DNA from: JAENVT01 sp031430695
Lineage (GTDB): Bacteria > Actinomycetota > Acidimicrobiia > Acidimicrobiales > Ilumatobacteraceae
Reading direction: 5' to 3'
NCBI GenBank assembly: GCA_031430695.1
Contig: JANPBZ010000037.1
Location: 3,209-67,208, forward strand
Length of the DNA stretch: 64,000 nucleotides
The position numbers and the translations under genes were made by a program. The notes beneath the pieces were generated by a model. The model searched no databases and was not told the DNA's origin. It worked only from the letters and a program-made list of their open reading frames with translations. This document shows, piece after piece, positions 53,913-63,429 of this stretch (its first letter is position 1; every line of letters begins with the position of its first letter).

Positions 53913-56900
53913 ATGGTTTCGAGGAGGTCAAGCGCGCGAGTTCTGGGTACGCGGAGTCAGGTTGGACGATGGCTGACGACTGCCCTCATCGGGGTGGCGG
54001 TGCTGACGGGACCGATGCTCATCGCCTCGCCTGCCTCGGCACTCAACATCAACTCGGCGACGTTCAGTCCCGCTTTCGCGAAGAACGGTACGGTGCTGAC
54101 GCTCACCGTGAACGTGAGCAACGACGTCGACTGCGTCAAGGCCGTGAACGCCTTCGGCACACGAACGAGCACCCAGGACCCGGCCACATTCACATATACA
54201 GCAGGCGCGGGCAACGGCGTCCAGACATCGACGATCACTGCCTACAAGGGCAGCACCACCTGTTCCACCGGATCCGGAGTCACCACAGTCACCGGCTCGG
54301 CAAGTTATACCCTCGACAACACTGCGCCGCTCATCAACGCCACACGTGTGCCGGTCGCGAACGCGAACGGCTGGAACAACACCTCGGTCGCCGTCAACTT
54401 CACGTGCTCGGACCTAAACGCAGTCACCTCGTGCGGACCGAACGCAACGGTCTCAACCCAAGGCGCGAACCAGTCGGTCACGGGTAACGCCGTCGACGCC
54501 GCCGGCAACACCGCCTCGACCACCGTCAGCGCCATCAACGTCGACCTCACGGCACCGACGCTGACCGGCGTGCCGACAACCGCCGCCAATGCGAACGGTT
54601 GGTACAACTCGAACGTGTCGATCAACTGGACATGCACCGACGCACTGTCCGGTTTTGCGAATGGCCCCACGTGCCCCGGGAACAGCACGATCACCGGCGA
54701 GGGCTCGAACCTCACCGCGACGGCGACAGTCGCGGACAAAGCTGGCAACTCCACGACGACGACCACGTCCCCCGTTCGCATCGACCGCACGGCGCCGGTC
54801 ACTGTGGCCTCGGCGCCGCCAGCATGGAACAACACCAACCTCACCGTCACGCTGAGCGCGACGGATGCGTTGTCGGGTGTCGCGAACACCCAGTACAGCG
54901 TTGACGGTGGCGCAACGCAGACGGGCACCTCGGTACTGTTCAACACCGACGGCGACCACGTCCTCCAGTACTGGAGCACGGACCGGGCCGGCAACACCGA
55001 GACCACACGCGCGGTCCACGTCAAGATCGACAAGACGTCACCCACGATCTCGCACACCCAGTCCCCGGTGGCAAATGCCCACGGATGGAACAACGCTGCG
55101 GTCACGATCACGTTCACCTGCAACGACACCCTGTCCGGCATCGCCTCGTGCACCGCGCCGCAGACCGTTTCCACCCAGGGCGCGAATCAAAGCAGGATCG
55201 GAGCCGCGACCGACAATGCGGGCAACGTTGCCAACGACCCCGCGACTGTCAGCATCGACACGATCGCCCCTTCGATCACGGCTGCCCCGGATCGCGCCCC
55301 CAACGCGCTCGGCTGGTACGCAGACGATGTCACGATCACCTTCGCGTGCACCGACGCTCTTTCCGGCGTTGACACATGCCCCGGTGCAATCGGGCTCGGC
55401 GAGGGTTCGAACCAGACCGCCCAAGGCACGAGTGCGGACTCTGCCGGCAACGTTGCCAGCGCCACCGTGAACAACATCAACATCGACAAGACCGTGCCCA
55501 CGCTGATCGGCAGCCCGACGACGCCACCGGACCAGAACGGTTTCTATCGAGGCCCCGTCACGATCCACTGGACCTGCACCGACGCCCTGTCGGGCTTCGC
55601 CAGTGGTACCTGCCCCGCCAACTCCGTCATCGGTGGGAATGGCACCGGTCTGTTCGCCAGCGCGGCGGTCAGCGACAAGGCAGGCAACACCACAGTCGCC
55701 TCGAGCAATGCGGTGAACATCGATGCGAGCGCGCCCACCACCACGTCGGATGCGCCTGCCGGCTGGCAGACCGCCGACGTCGTCGTCAATCTCAACGCCA
55801 CCGATGACGGCCCATCGGGCATCCAAGACACCTTCTTTCAACTCGACGGATCCGATCCGGCTGCAGGCACCAGCGTTCTGGTCACCGAAGGCAAGCACGT
55901 GATCACCTTCTGGAGCGTCGACAACGCAGGCAACACCGAAACTCTTCAAAACGTCACCGTGGATGTCGACAAGAGCCTGCCGGGCGTCAGTCACACCCAC
56001 GTGCCGACGCCCAACGCCGCCGGATGGAACAACACCAACGTTTTGATCACCTTCACGTGCACCGACCAGGACAACTTGTCCGGACTCGCGACCTGCACGC
56101 CCTCTAGCCAGGGTGTCACCTCGAACGGAGCGGGACAGACGGTGGCCGGAACTGCCACTGATGTCGCCGGGAACACAGCCAGCGACGTCGTCACGGTCAA
56201 CGTCGACAAAGCAGCGCCGACCATCACCGCCGCAGCCCAGGGCTCCCCGAACGCGAATGGCTGGTACGACAATCCAGTCACCGTCGACTTCACATGCCTC
56301 GACCAGAGCGGGCTTTCAGGTGTGGCACAGTGCTCGCCTCCACAGACACTCGGTGAGGGCGCGAATCAAACGGCGTCCGGAAACGCCAAGGACTATGCGG
56401 ACAACACCGCTTCGGCAAGCGTCGAGCACATCAACGTCGACACGACGTCCCCTGAGCTCAGCGCGGCGCCCACGACAGCCCCGAACGGCGCCGACTGGTA
56501 CAACGGTGACGTCACCATCGATTGGTTCTGCGACGATGCTCTCTCAGGTGTCGACGGCGACTGCCCGTCACCGACGACATTCACCACCGAGGGAACAGGT
56601 CTGAGCGTCGGGACCTCTGTCACCGATCTTGCCGGCAACACAACGAGTGCGACGAGCCCGCCGGTGTCGATCGACCGCCATGCGCCGATCACCTCCGCCG
56701 ACGCGCCGACGTCATGGACGAACCAATCGACCACCGTGCACCTCGATCCCTCCGATTCACTCTCGGGCGTGCATCACACGGCCTTCATCCTCGACGGGGC
56801 CGCAGCGCAGAACGGCACCTCAGTGATCATCAGCAGCGAAGGCGTCCATACCCTTGAATACTGGAGCGTCGACAACGCTGACAACCAAGAAGCACATCAC

Positions 56901-59900
56901 ATCGCCACGATCGAAATCGACCAGAGCAACCCGACCATCACTGCCAGCCAACTGCCGGATGCCAACGGTGGTGGTTGGAACAACTCCGCCGTCACGGTGA
57001 CGTTTACCTGCACCGATCAGGTTGGACTCTCGGGGATCAAGTCCTGCACACAGCCGCAATCGGTCACGACCGACGGGCTCGGCCAGCAGGTCGTGGGCAA
57101 CGCCGAGGACAACGCAGGTAACGCGGCGTCAACGACTCACACGGTCAACCTCGACAAGACACCTCCGACCATCTCCTCCTCGATCAGCGAGAGCCCGAAT
57201 TCCGCCGGCTGGCATCGCAACCAGGTGGGCGTGTCCTTCACGTGCGCAGACGGATTGTCCGGTGTCAGCAGCTGTACTCTGCCGGCGACACTCGTTGAGG
57301 GCGCTGACCAGACCGTCTCGGGCACTGCGGTCGACAACGCCGACAACAGCGTGTCCACGACGGTGAGCGGCATCGACATCGATCTGACTGCGCCGTCCAT
57401 CCAGGGCAACGTGCCGGCGCCAAACGCCGGTTGGTACAACACGGACGTCGTGGTCCACTGGGTGTGCAGCGACACGCTTTCAGGATTGGCCTCGTGCCCC
57501 AGCGACAGCACGATCACCGGCGAGGGGTCCTCATTCAGCGCCTCGGGCCAAGCTGGCGACAATGCCGACAATGTTGGATCTGCCACCGTCGGCGGCATCC
57601 ACATCGACCGCACCGCCCCGATCTCGTCAGTGAACGCCCCGTCGGGATGGAGCAACACGGATGTCACCGTGCACGTTGTTGCTGGTGACAATCTCTCCGG
57701 TACCGCCCACACCTACATCGAGGTGGACGGCGGGTCACCGGTCGCCGACGCCGACGTTGTCATCGGTGAGGGTGTGCACAACGTGCGGTTCTGGAGCGTC
57801 GACGTTGCGTCCAACGTGGAGATTGCTCAGACCGTGGTCGTGCGTGTCGACAAGACGACACCGACGATCGGCCACATCCAAACACCTGCACCGAACGGGG
57901 CTGGATGGAACAACAGCGACGTGACAGTTGGGTTCGTCTGCACCGATTCACTCTCCGGCATCGCATCGTGCACCGCACCGAGCCCCATCGTCGCCGAAAC
58001 AGCCGGCACGTTGCTGACCGGGACGGCAGTCGACAATGCGGGCAACCAGGCCAGCGACGACGTCACCGTGAAGCTCGACAAGACACCGCCAACCGTGACC
58101 GCAAGCACCGACCGCGCGGCGAACGCGCAGGGCTGGTACAGCGCCGCGGTGAACGTCACCTTCCAATGCACCGACGCCACGTCCGGCATCGCCAATTGCC
58201 CGCCAACACAGACGCTCGGTGAAGGCGCTGCACAGTCCGCCTCCGCAACTGGACACGACGTGGCCGGCAATGCCGCCACCGCCGGCGTCAGCGGCGTGAA
58301 CATCGACGTGACAGCGCCGTCGCTCAGCGGAACGCCGATCACGCAGCCCAACAGCAACGGTTGGTACAAGGGCGACGTGGATGTCCACTGGACGTGCGCG
58401 GATGCTCTCTCGGGCACCACGTGCCCAGCCGATAGCACAATCTCCGGGGAAGGCCAGAACTTCGTCGCCACAGCATCGGTCACCGACGCGGCCGGCAACA
58501 CGACCGGTGCGAACAGCGCCCCAGCCGTGCGAATCGACCGCACAGCACCAGTAACCACCGCCTCGGCGCCGGGCGGCTGGGTCAACCACGCCGTCACTGT
58601 CACACTCGATTCGTCCGACGGCCTGTCAGGCGTGGCCGCCACGCAGTACTCGCTCGACGCTGCTGCCGCGCAGGACGGAACATCGGTCGAGATCAATACC
58701 CAAGGTGACCACACTCTGGCCTATTGGAGTATCGACGCAGCGGGCAACGAGGAGGCTCACCAAACCATCTCGGTCCGGATCGACGAGACAGCGCCGACCA
58801 TCAGCCACACGCAGTCTCCTGCGGCCAACGCCAACGGCTGGAACAACGGTGACGTCACCGTGACCTTCTCCTGCGCGGACGCCGGCGGAGCCGGTCTTGC
58901 CTCTTGTACATCGCCGCAAACTGTGTTGGGTGAAGGTCAGAACCTCGAGCTCCACGGCACTGCCGAGGACAATGCAGGTAACTCTGCAATCGACACGGCG
59001 ATCCTGAACATCGATCGCACCGCGCCGACGCTCAGCGAGACAACCGGACGGCGCGCGCCGAATGGCAACGGCTGGTACAACGCCCCAATCGGAATCGCCT
59101 TCTCCTGCAGCGATGCACTATCCGGTATTGCAGCATGCTCGACGACCTCCGTTACGGTCACCGACGGCGCAGGGCAACACGTCGATGGGCACGCGACAGA
59201 CGCCGCGGGCAACACCTCGAGCTCGACCGTGTCGGGTCTCAACGTCGACACTGGTGTTCCCACGATCTCCGGCGCAGCGACCACGTCGCCGAACGGCGAA
59301 GGTTGGTACTCCGGTGACGTCGTCATCCATTGGACATGCGGCGACGACCTGTCCGGAATCGATGGGCCGTGCCCCGCGAACACCACCATCACAGGCGAGG
59401 GCGCCGCCCTGTCGGCGACAGCCACGGTTTACGATCTCGCTGGTAACGCGGCCAGCGCAACTGTTGCCAACATCCACATCGACCGGAACGCCCCCGTGAC
59501 CACGGATGACGTGTCCAGCGGTTGGCACAACTCCGCGGTGATCGTGCACTTCAGTGTCACCGACAACCTGTCCGGCCCGCATCACACGAACTTCAAGATC
59601 GACGGTGGTGCCACAGGCAGCGGCTCGTCGGTCACCGTTGGCCAAGGCAGCCACAGCGTCGCCTACTGGAGCACCGACAACGCCGGCAACCCCGAAACGG
59701 CGAAGACAGTGCTGGTCCTGGTTGACACGACGCCACCCACGATCACCGGCGCGGCGACCACTGTGCCGAACGGCAACGGCTGGTACCGGGGACCGATCAC
59801 GGTGCACTTCACGTGCGCGGACCAATCGGGCTTGTCGGGCATCGCGTCATGCCCGGTAGACGTAACGCTGAGCGGCGATGGCGCAAACCAATCCGTCAGC

Positions 59901-60566
59901 GGGACCGCGACCGACAACGCAGGTAACCACACGTCGACCACGGTGACGGGCCTGAACCTCGACCACACGACGCCGAGCATCACGTTCCAGGGCGTCACGA
60001 ATGGAGCGACCTACACGCTCGGCGCAGCGCCCACACCTTCCTGCACAGCGTCAGACGCGCTGTCTGGCGTGGCGCAACCCTGCGCCGGCACTCTCACCGG
60101 CGGCAATGCCAAGGGAGTGGGCCCGTTCAGCTACAGCGCAACGGTGACCGACCGTGCCGGCAATACCACCACGAGCACGGTCAACTACCGGATCGGTTAT
60201 CGGTTCGACGGGTTCCTACAACCCATCAACGACACAGCCCACCAGATCGGCACGAGCACAAGCATCTTCAAGGCAGGAAGCACCGTGCCGGTGAAGTTCC
60301 AGCTGCGCCGAGCCGACGGAACCGTGGTCCAGACCGTCACAGCTCCACAGTGGCTGACCCCGAGCAAGGGAGCGGCAACGTCCGCTGCCGTCGACGAGTC
60401 GCTGTACAGCGTGGCGTCCACGGGTGGAGACACGTACCGGGCGGACGGGACCACTCAGTACATCTACAACTGGGGCACCGACAAGTCTGCCGCTGGCTTC
60501 TACTGGCGCATCGGCGTCCGACTCGACGACGGGTCCACCTACTACGTCAATATCGGGCTCCGCTGA
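53913..60566 (+). CDS. Giant secreted Ig-like/OmpL47-like repeat protein with PxKF C-terminus
   Basis: A 2217-residue protein, the largest in the window. AGGAGG lies five bases before ATG 53913. A signal peptide (residues about 20-47, LTTALIGVAVLTGPMLIASP then ASA) precedes an N-terminal domain of about 90 residues. Then 24 beta-sandwich modules of about 78 residues follow, recognisable by a GW(N/Y) strand, a Cys pair or YWS strand, and an AGN turn. They fall into four types recurring in the order A-B-C-D. The last 120 residues (FKAGSTVPVKFQLRRADG, YYVNIGLR) match the PxKF domain. It is probably a fibrous surface or secreted adhesin. Position beside the Tad locus fits a role in attachment. 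Confidence 0.85.
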   Translation: MVSRRSSARVLGTRSQVGRWLTTALIGVAVLTGPMLIASPASALNINSATFSPAFAKNGTVLTLTVNVSNDVDCVKAVNAFGTRTSTQDPATFTYTAGAGNGVQTSTITAYKGSTTCSTGSGVTTVTGSASYTLDNTAPLINATRVPVANANGWNNTSVAVNFTCSDLNAVTSCGPNATVSTQGANQSVTGNAVDAAGNTASTTVSAINVDLTAPTLTGVPTTAANANGWYNSNVSINWTCTDALSGFANGPTCPGNSTITGEGSNLTATATVADKAGNSTTTTTSPVRIDRTAPVTVASAPPAWNNTNLTVTLSATDALSGVANTQYSVDGGATQTGTSVLFNTDGDHVLQYWSTDRAGNTETTRAVHVKIDKTSPTISHTQSPVANAHGWNNAAVTITFTCNDTLSGIASCTAPQTVSTQGANQSRIGAATDNAGNVANDPATVSIDTIAPSITAAPDRAPNALGWYADDVTITFACTDALSGVDTCPGAIGLGEGSNQTAQGTSADSAGNVASATVNNINIDKTVPTLIGSPTTPPDQNGFYRGPVTIHWTCTDALSGFASGTCPANSVIGGNGTGLFASAAVSDKAGNTTVASSNAVNIDASAPTTTSDAPAGWQTADVVVNLNATDDGPSGIQDTFFQLDGSDPAAGTSVLVTEGKHVITFWSVDNAGNTETLQNVTVDVDKSLPGVSHTHVPTPNAAGWNNTNVLITFTCTDQDNLSGLATCTPSSQGVTSNGAGQTVAGTATDVAGNTASDVVTVNVDKAAPTITAAAQGSPNANGWYDNPVTVDFTCLDQSGLSGVAQCSPPQTLGEGANQTASGNAKDYADNTASASVEHINVDTTSPELSAAPTTAPNGADWYNGDVTIDWFCDDALSGVDGDCPSPTTFTTEGTGLSVGTSVTDLAGNTTSATSPPVSIDRHAPITSADAPTSWTNQSTTVHLDPSDSLSGVHHTAFILDGAAAQNGTSVIISSEGVHTLEYWSVDNADNQEAHHIATIEIDQSNPTITASQLPDANGGGWNNSAVTVTFTCTDQVGLSGIKSCTQPQSVTTDGLGQQVVGNAEDNAGNAASTTHTVNLDKTPPTISSSISESPNSAGWHRNQVGVSFTCADGLSGVSSCTLPATLVEGADQTVSGTAVDNADNSVSTTVSGIDIDLTAPSIQGNVPAPNAGWYNTDVVVHWVCSDTLSGLASCPSDSTITGEGSSFSASGQAGDNADNVGSATVGGIHIDRTAPISSVNAPSGWSNTDVTVHVVAGDNLSGTAHTYIEVDGGSPVADADVVIGEGVHNVRFWSVDVASNVEIAQTVVVRVDKTTPTIGHIQTPAPNGAGWNNSDVTVGFVCTDSLSGIASCTAPSPIVAETAGTLLTGTAVDNAGNQASDDVTVKLDKTPPTVTASTDRAANAQGWYSAAVNVTFQCTDATSGIANCPPTQTLGEGAAQSASATGHDVAGNAATAGVSGVNIDVTAPSLSGTPITQPNSNGWYKGDVDVHWTCADALSGTTCPADSTISGEGQNFVATASVTDAAGNTTGANSAPAVRIDRTAPVTTASAPGGWVNHAVTVTLDSSDGLSGVAATQYSLDAAAAQDGTSVEINTQGDHTLAYWSIDAAGNEEAHQTISVRIDETAPTISHTQSPAANANGWNNGDVTVTFSCADAGGAGLASCTSPQTVLGEGQNLELHGTAEDNAGNSAIDTAILNIDRTAPTLSETTGRRAPNGNGWYNAPIGIAFSCSDALSGIAACSTTSVTVTDGAGQHVDGHATDAAGNTSSSTVSGLNVDTGVPTISGAATTSPNGEGWYSGDVVIHWTCGDDLSGIDGPCPANTTITGEGAALSATATVYDLAGNAASATVANIHIDRNAPVTTDDVSSGWHNSAVIVHFSVTDNLSGPHHTNFKIDGGATGSGSSVTVGQGSHSVAYWSTDNAGNPETAKTVLVLVDTTPPTITGAATTVPNGNGWYRGPITVHFTCADQSGLSGIASCPVDVTLSGDGANQSVSGTATDNAGNHTSTTVTGLNLDHTTPSITFQGVTNGATYTLGAAPTPSCTASDALSGVAQPCAGTLTGGNAKGVGPFSYSATVTDRAGNTTTSTVNYRIGYRFDGFLQPINDTAHQIGTSTSIFKAGSTVPVKFQLRRADGTVVQTVTAPQWLTPSKGAATSAAVDESLYSVASTGGDTYRADGTTQYIYNWGTDKSAAGFYWRIGVRLDDGSTYYVNIGLR

Positions 60567-60600
60567 CCTCACGATCTTGGCTCGGCCTAGGTCGGTGCGA

Positions 60601-60621
60601 TCCCGTCTCCGACCGACGGGA
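60601..60621 (+). terminator. Hairpin after the giant repeat-protein gene
   Basis: TCCCGTC (60601-60607) pairs with GACGGGA (60615-60621) around a 7-base loop, followed by CTGATTTTCC. It lies 35 bases after the stop and is a plausible intrinsic terminator. Confidence 0.45.
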
Positions 60622-60674
60622 CTGATTTTCCTGATGCGTTCGAGCGTCGATATCGATTTTGACCTGGTACTACG

Positions 60675-60717
60675 TGGAGCTGAGGGAGTTGAACCCCTGA
60701 CCCCTTCCATGCCATGG
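60675..60717 (-). repeat. 3' fragment of tRNA-Ala(GGC), copy A (attachment-site-like)
   Basis: On the minus strand the sequence runs from the anticodon loop (ATGGCAT, anticodon GGC with the A32-T38 pair) through the 3' anticodon stem GGAAG, variable loop GGGTC, the T arm with GGTTCAACT, to the acceptor strand AGCTCCA. The 5' half of the tRNA is missing and the preceding bases do not complete the anticodon stem. The T stem carries a one-base deletion relative to copy B. Confidence 0.65.
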
Positions 60718-60892
60718 GCAAGCCCCACCGCGAGAAAGTTTAGTTACATGCTTCTCCAGTGGAGCATTCTCTGATCCCGTTGGCGGTTGCATCGCGGCAG
60801 GCGTACATCGCAACGACCGTCGCATCCGCACTCGCGCCAGCACACGCCTCGTGTACAGCGTGATCACGTCATGACGCGATAAAGTCGGCTCA

Positions 60893-61072
60893 ATGGCCGA
60901 ACCGTTGGAGATCATCACTGCCGCCGAGATGGACAAGATGACACCACAACAACGAGCCGACGCCGTCGACGCTTCAATCGTTCACCGCTGGGACGAAGTG
61001 AATCCAGCCTTTCGACGGAGAGTCGAACAACGCGCGGCAGAACTCGCCGAGACACTCGGCGCCGATGCCTGA
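60893..61072 (+). CDS. Putative antitoxin (59 residues)
   Basis: A 59-residue acidic, helical protein: EPLEIITAAEMDKMTPQQRA, then VDASIVHRWDEVNP and a C-terminal helix RRVEQRAAELAETL. The start context is weak. Its stop overlaps the next start by 8 bases, the normal arrangement of an antitoxin-toxin pair. The family is not named with certainty; similar small proteins sit before the same toxin-like protein in other actinobacteria as far as I recall. Confidence 0.6.
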   Translation: MAEPLEIITAAEMDKMTPQQRADAVDASIVHRWDEVNPAFRRRVEQRAAELAETLGADA

Positions 61073-61382
61073 TCGGATCGTCCGATTCCTCCCCTCCTTC
61101 TTCGATGATCTCGATAGTCAGCTTCCAGTCGAACGATCGACTGCCGGCGAACCCTCGGCAACCGACTTTCTGCTCTACGAATTACCCCGCCTTCGAGACC
61201 AGCTGGCATCGGACTTCGTCGGCAATACGCTGTCGCTTCCCGGGCTCGCGCCGCTTCGGATGATGATCGCCACCGGCACTCTTGTGCATTCGGTCGCCAT
61301 CTATGCCTATCTCGACGCGAATGACGATGTCGCAGTGGTCGCACTGGACATGGCGCTACGCACCGGCGATGAACTCGGCTGA
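61065..61382 (+). CDS. Putative RelE/ParE-like toxin (105 residues)
   Basis: A 105-residue protein with DRIVRFLPSFFDDLDSQLP at the N-terminus, SATDFLLYELPRLRDQLASD, and a C-terminal beta region (LRMMIATGTLVHSVAIYAYL). The helix pair followed by strands is reminiscent of RelE/ParE toxins, but the catalytic residues cannot be verified by eye. It is translationally coupled to the 59-residue protein. The pair sits alone between two tRNA-Ala 3' fragments. Confidence 0.55.
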   Translation: MPDRIVRFLPSFFDDLDSQLPVERSTAGEPSATDFLLYELPRLRDQLASDFVGNTLSLPGLAPLRMMIATGTLVHSVAIYAYLDANDDVAVVALDMALRTGDELG

Positions 61383-61439
61383 CCTCATCTGAGCGAAGGT
61401 GCGTCGGAGCTAGGAAACCGTTACGTCATAAAGGTTTCG

Positions 61440-61483
61440 TGGAGCTGAGGGGAATTGAACCCCCGACCCCTTCCATGCCATGG
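61440..61483 (-). repeat. 3' fragment of tRNA-Ala(GGC), copy B (attachment-site-like)
   Basis: On the minus strand it reads from CCATGGCATGGAAG through GGGTC, the intact T arm GGGGG-TTCAATT-CCCCT and acceptor strand CAGCTCCA. It is close to copy A (few substitutions and one indel over 44 bases), and similarity continues about 35 bases further on the tRNA-5' side into non-tRNA sequence. Such 3' tRNA fragments are typical of integrase attachment sites. Apart from this copy, 61383-61759 shows nothing else I can support. Confidence 0.65.
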
Positions 61484-61759
61484 CCAAGCCCCAACGTTCA
61501 GAAATGTAGTTACTCTCCATGCAACGATCCCGGATGACGGCGACTGTGCCGCGACCCATGGGCGCTTGAATGGTGCGAGGCCGAAGTGAGTTGGCATGTG
61601 CCAATCGTCTGAAACCGGCATGAGCGAGCCGCTGCAACCACGTGAGGACCGTGCTTGTCAGCGGTGTGACTAGCCCTGATCTGGTCGCTTTCGCTCTCAG
61701 CGGGCGACGGTTGGGCGCGGCGGATCCGAAAATGGGCTACGGTCCGGCGGGATGAGCGG

Positions 61760-63429
61760 ATGGGGGCCTACCGCGGGGTACTCGAGATCAGAGACGCCCG
61801 AGCACTGATCGGTGCCAGTGCCGCGTCACAGATCGGTGACTGGCTCTACAACGCCGCCCTGCTCGGCTACGTCTACAGCACGACCGGTTCGGCGAGTTGG
61901 GTCGCAGCGGCCACGATCTGCCGGCTGATCCCGTACGTGCTGCTCGGCCCGATCGGCGGGACCTTCGCAGACCGCTTCGACCGAAGATCCGTCCTGCTGG
62001 CGGGCGACGTGATGCGGCTCGTGTTGATGCTGGCCCTCGCTGCGACCGTCGCCAGTGACGGCGCCGTGGCGCTCGTGATCGCGTTGACGGCCCTGTCATC
62101 GGTGGCGGGCGCTGCGGAGAAACCGGCCGCGATGGCGCTGCTCCCGCGACTCGTTGGCGAAACGCGGCTCGGCCCGGCGAACGCCCTGCTCCACACGGTG
62201 CAGGACCTCGGCGTGGTTCTCGGCCCTGCGATCGGCGCCGCAATCCTCGCTGTCGCCGACGCCTGGGTGGCGTTCGTCGTCAACGCCGGCACGTTTGCGG
62301 TCTCGGCGGTGCTGATCTCGACGATGCGCCGTCGCGGCTTGCCCAATCGACCGCTGAATGAGCAGGGAGCGATCGGCCAGACCGCGCACGGCTTCCGGAC
62401 GGCGCGCTCCACCCCTTTCGTTGTGCCGCTGATTGTCCTCGTGGCGATGGTCGAGTTTACCTACGGTGCCCAGACCGTGCAGTTGGTGCTCTATGCCGAG
62501 CGCACGCTCGACCTCGGCGCGGGAGGCTATGGCGTGCTGCTCGCCGCGGCGGGTGCCGGAGGTCTCCTGAGCGCATTCGTCAACGGGCGGCTGGCGACGA
62601 GCACCAGGGTGTCCCTGATCGCCGTGGCTGCGGCCGCGCTCGTGTGCGCCACCCAGTTGGGGTACGCGGGCATCGAAGGGGTCGTCTTGGCATGCGCGGT
62701 GACCTTGGTGGGGGCGCCGGACTGGTTGCGGCGGAGGTGGTGGCGGAGACGGCGCTTGCTCGTATCGTCCCAACTGACGTGCTCGGCCGCGTCATGGGTG
62801 TGTTCGATGCTGCGTCGGTGGCGGCGATGGTCGCCGGGGCCGTGCTCGCGCCCGTGGTCATCGCGGCGACGACGCTTCGCGCGAGCTTCCTCGTGCTCGG
62901 TGCCGGCTCGCTCGCGGTCACGCTCGTCAGCCTGGTCGGGCTGCGTGGCCTCGATGCGATCAGCAAGCAGCGAGCCGAGGCGCTCGCCTCGCGAGTGGCG
63001 GTTATCGAAAACCTGCCGATCACCGTGGGTGTTCCCAGGCTCGTGCTCGAGCAACTCGCCTCGGCATCGCAGGTCTGCCCGCTTCCCGACGGTGTCGATG
63101 TGGTCGTCGAAGGCGCACCGTCGCACGCGTTCTACGTCGTCGTCGAGGGCAGTGTCGTCGTCCACAGTGAGGGCGAAGTGCTCGCTCATCTCGGTGCGGG
63201 TCAGTGCTTCGGTGAGCGTGGCCTGCTCGACAACGCTCCGCGGAACGCCACCGTGACGACCGAGGTGGGGAGCAGGATCCTTCGGCTCGAAGGCGATGTT
63301 CTGCTCGAGGCGCTGCAGTCGTCGGGCACCTTGGTCTCCGCCCTCGACCGCGCCACGGCGGGCCGCACCACTCATGCGGCCCTACCGTCGGGTGCGTTCG
63401 TGGATGACAAGACATGGGTGGGCCCGTGA
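61760..63429 (+). pseudogene. MFS transporter fused to a cyclic-nucleotide-binding domain, frameshifted
   Basis: The first frame (61760 to about 62714) encodes most of an MFS transporter: ASQIGDWLYNAALLGYVYST, GTFADRFDRRSVLLAGDVM and ALLHTVQDLGVVLGPAIGAA. After VVLACAVTLVG the protein continues in another frame as LVAAEVVAETALARIVPTDV, LGRVMGVFDAAS, two more TM helices and a C-terminal cNMP-binding domain (VVVEGAPSHAFYVVVEGSVV, LGAGQCFGERGLLDNAPRNA) to 63429. The shift falls in a G5 run at 62710-62714; adding one G restores the frame. A sequencing error is likely. The intact product of about 556 residues would be a transporter gated by cAMP or cGMP. Confidence 0.82.

Noticed and set aside
60675..61483. 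Possible tmRNA (ssrA) 3' ends
   Set aside because: The acceptor strand CAGCTCCA also fits tmRNA, but the upstream bases give a tRNA variable loop, an anticodon loop ATGGCAT with GGC and the A32-T38 pair special to tRNA-Ala(GGC). No tag reading frame or pseudoknots are evident.
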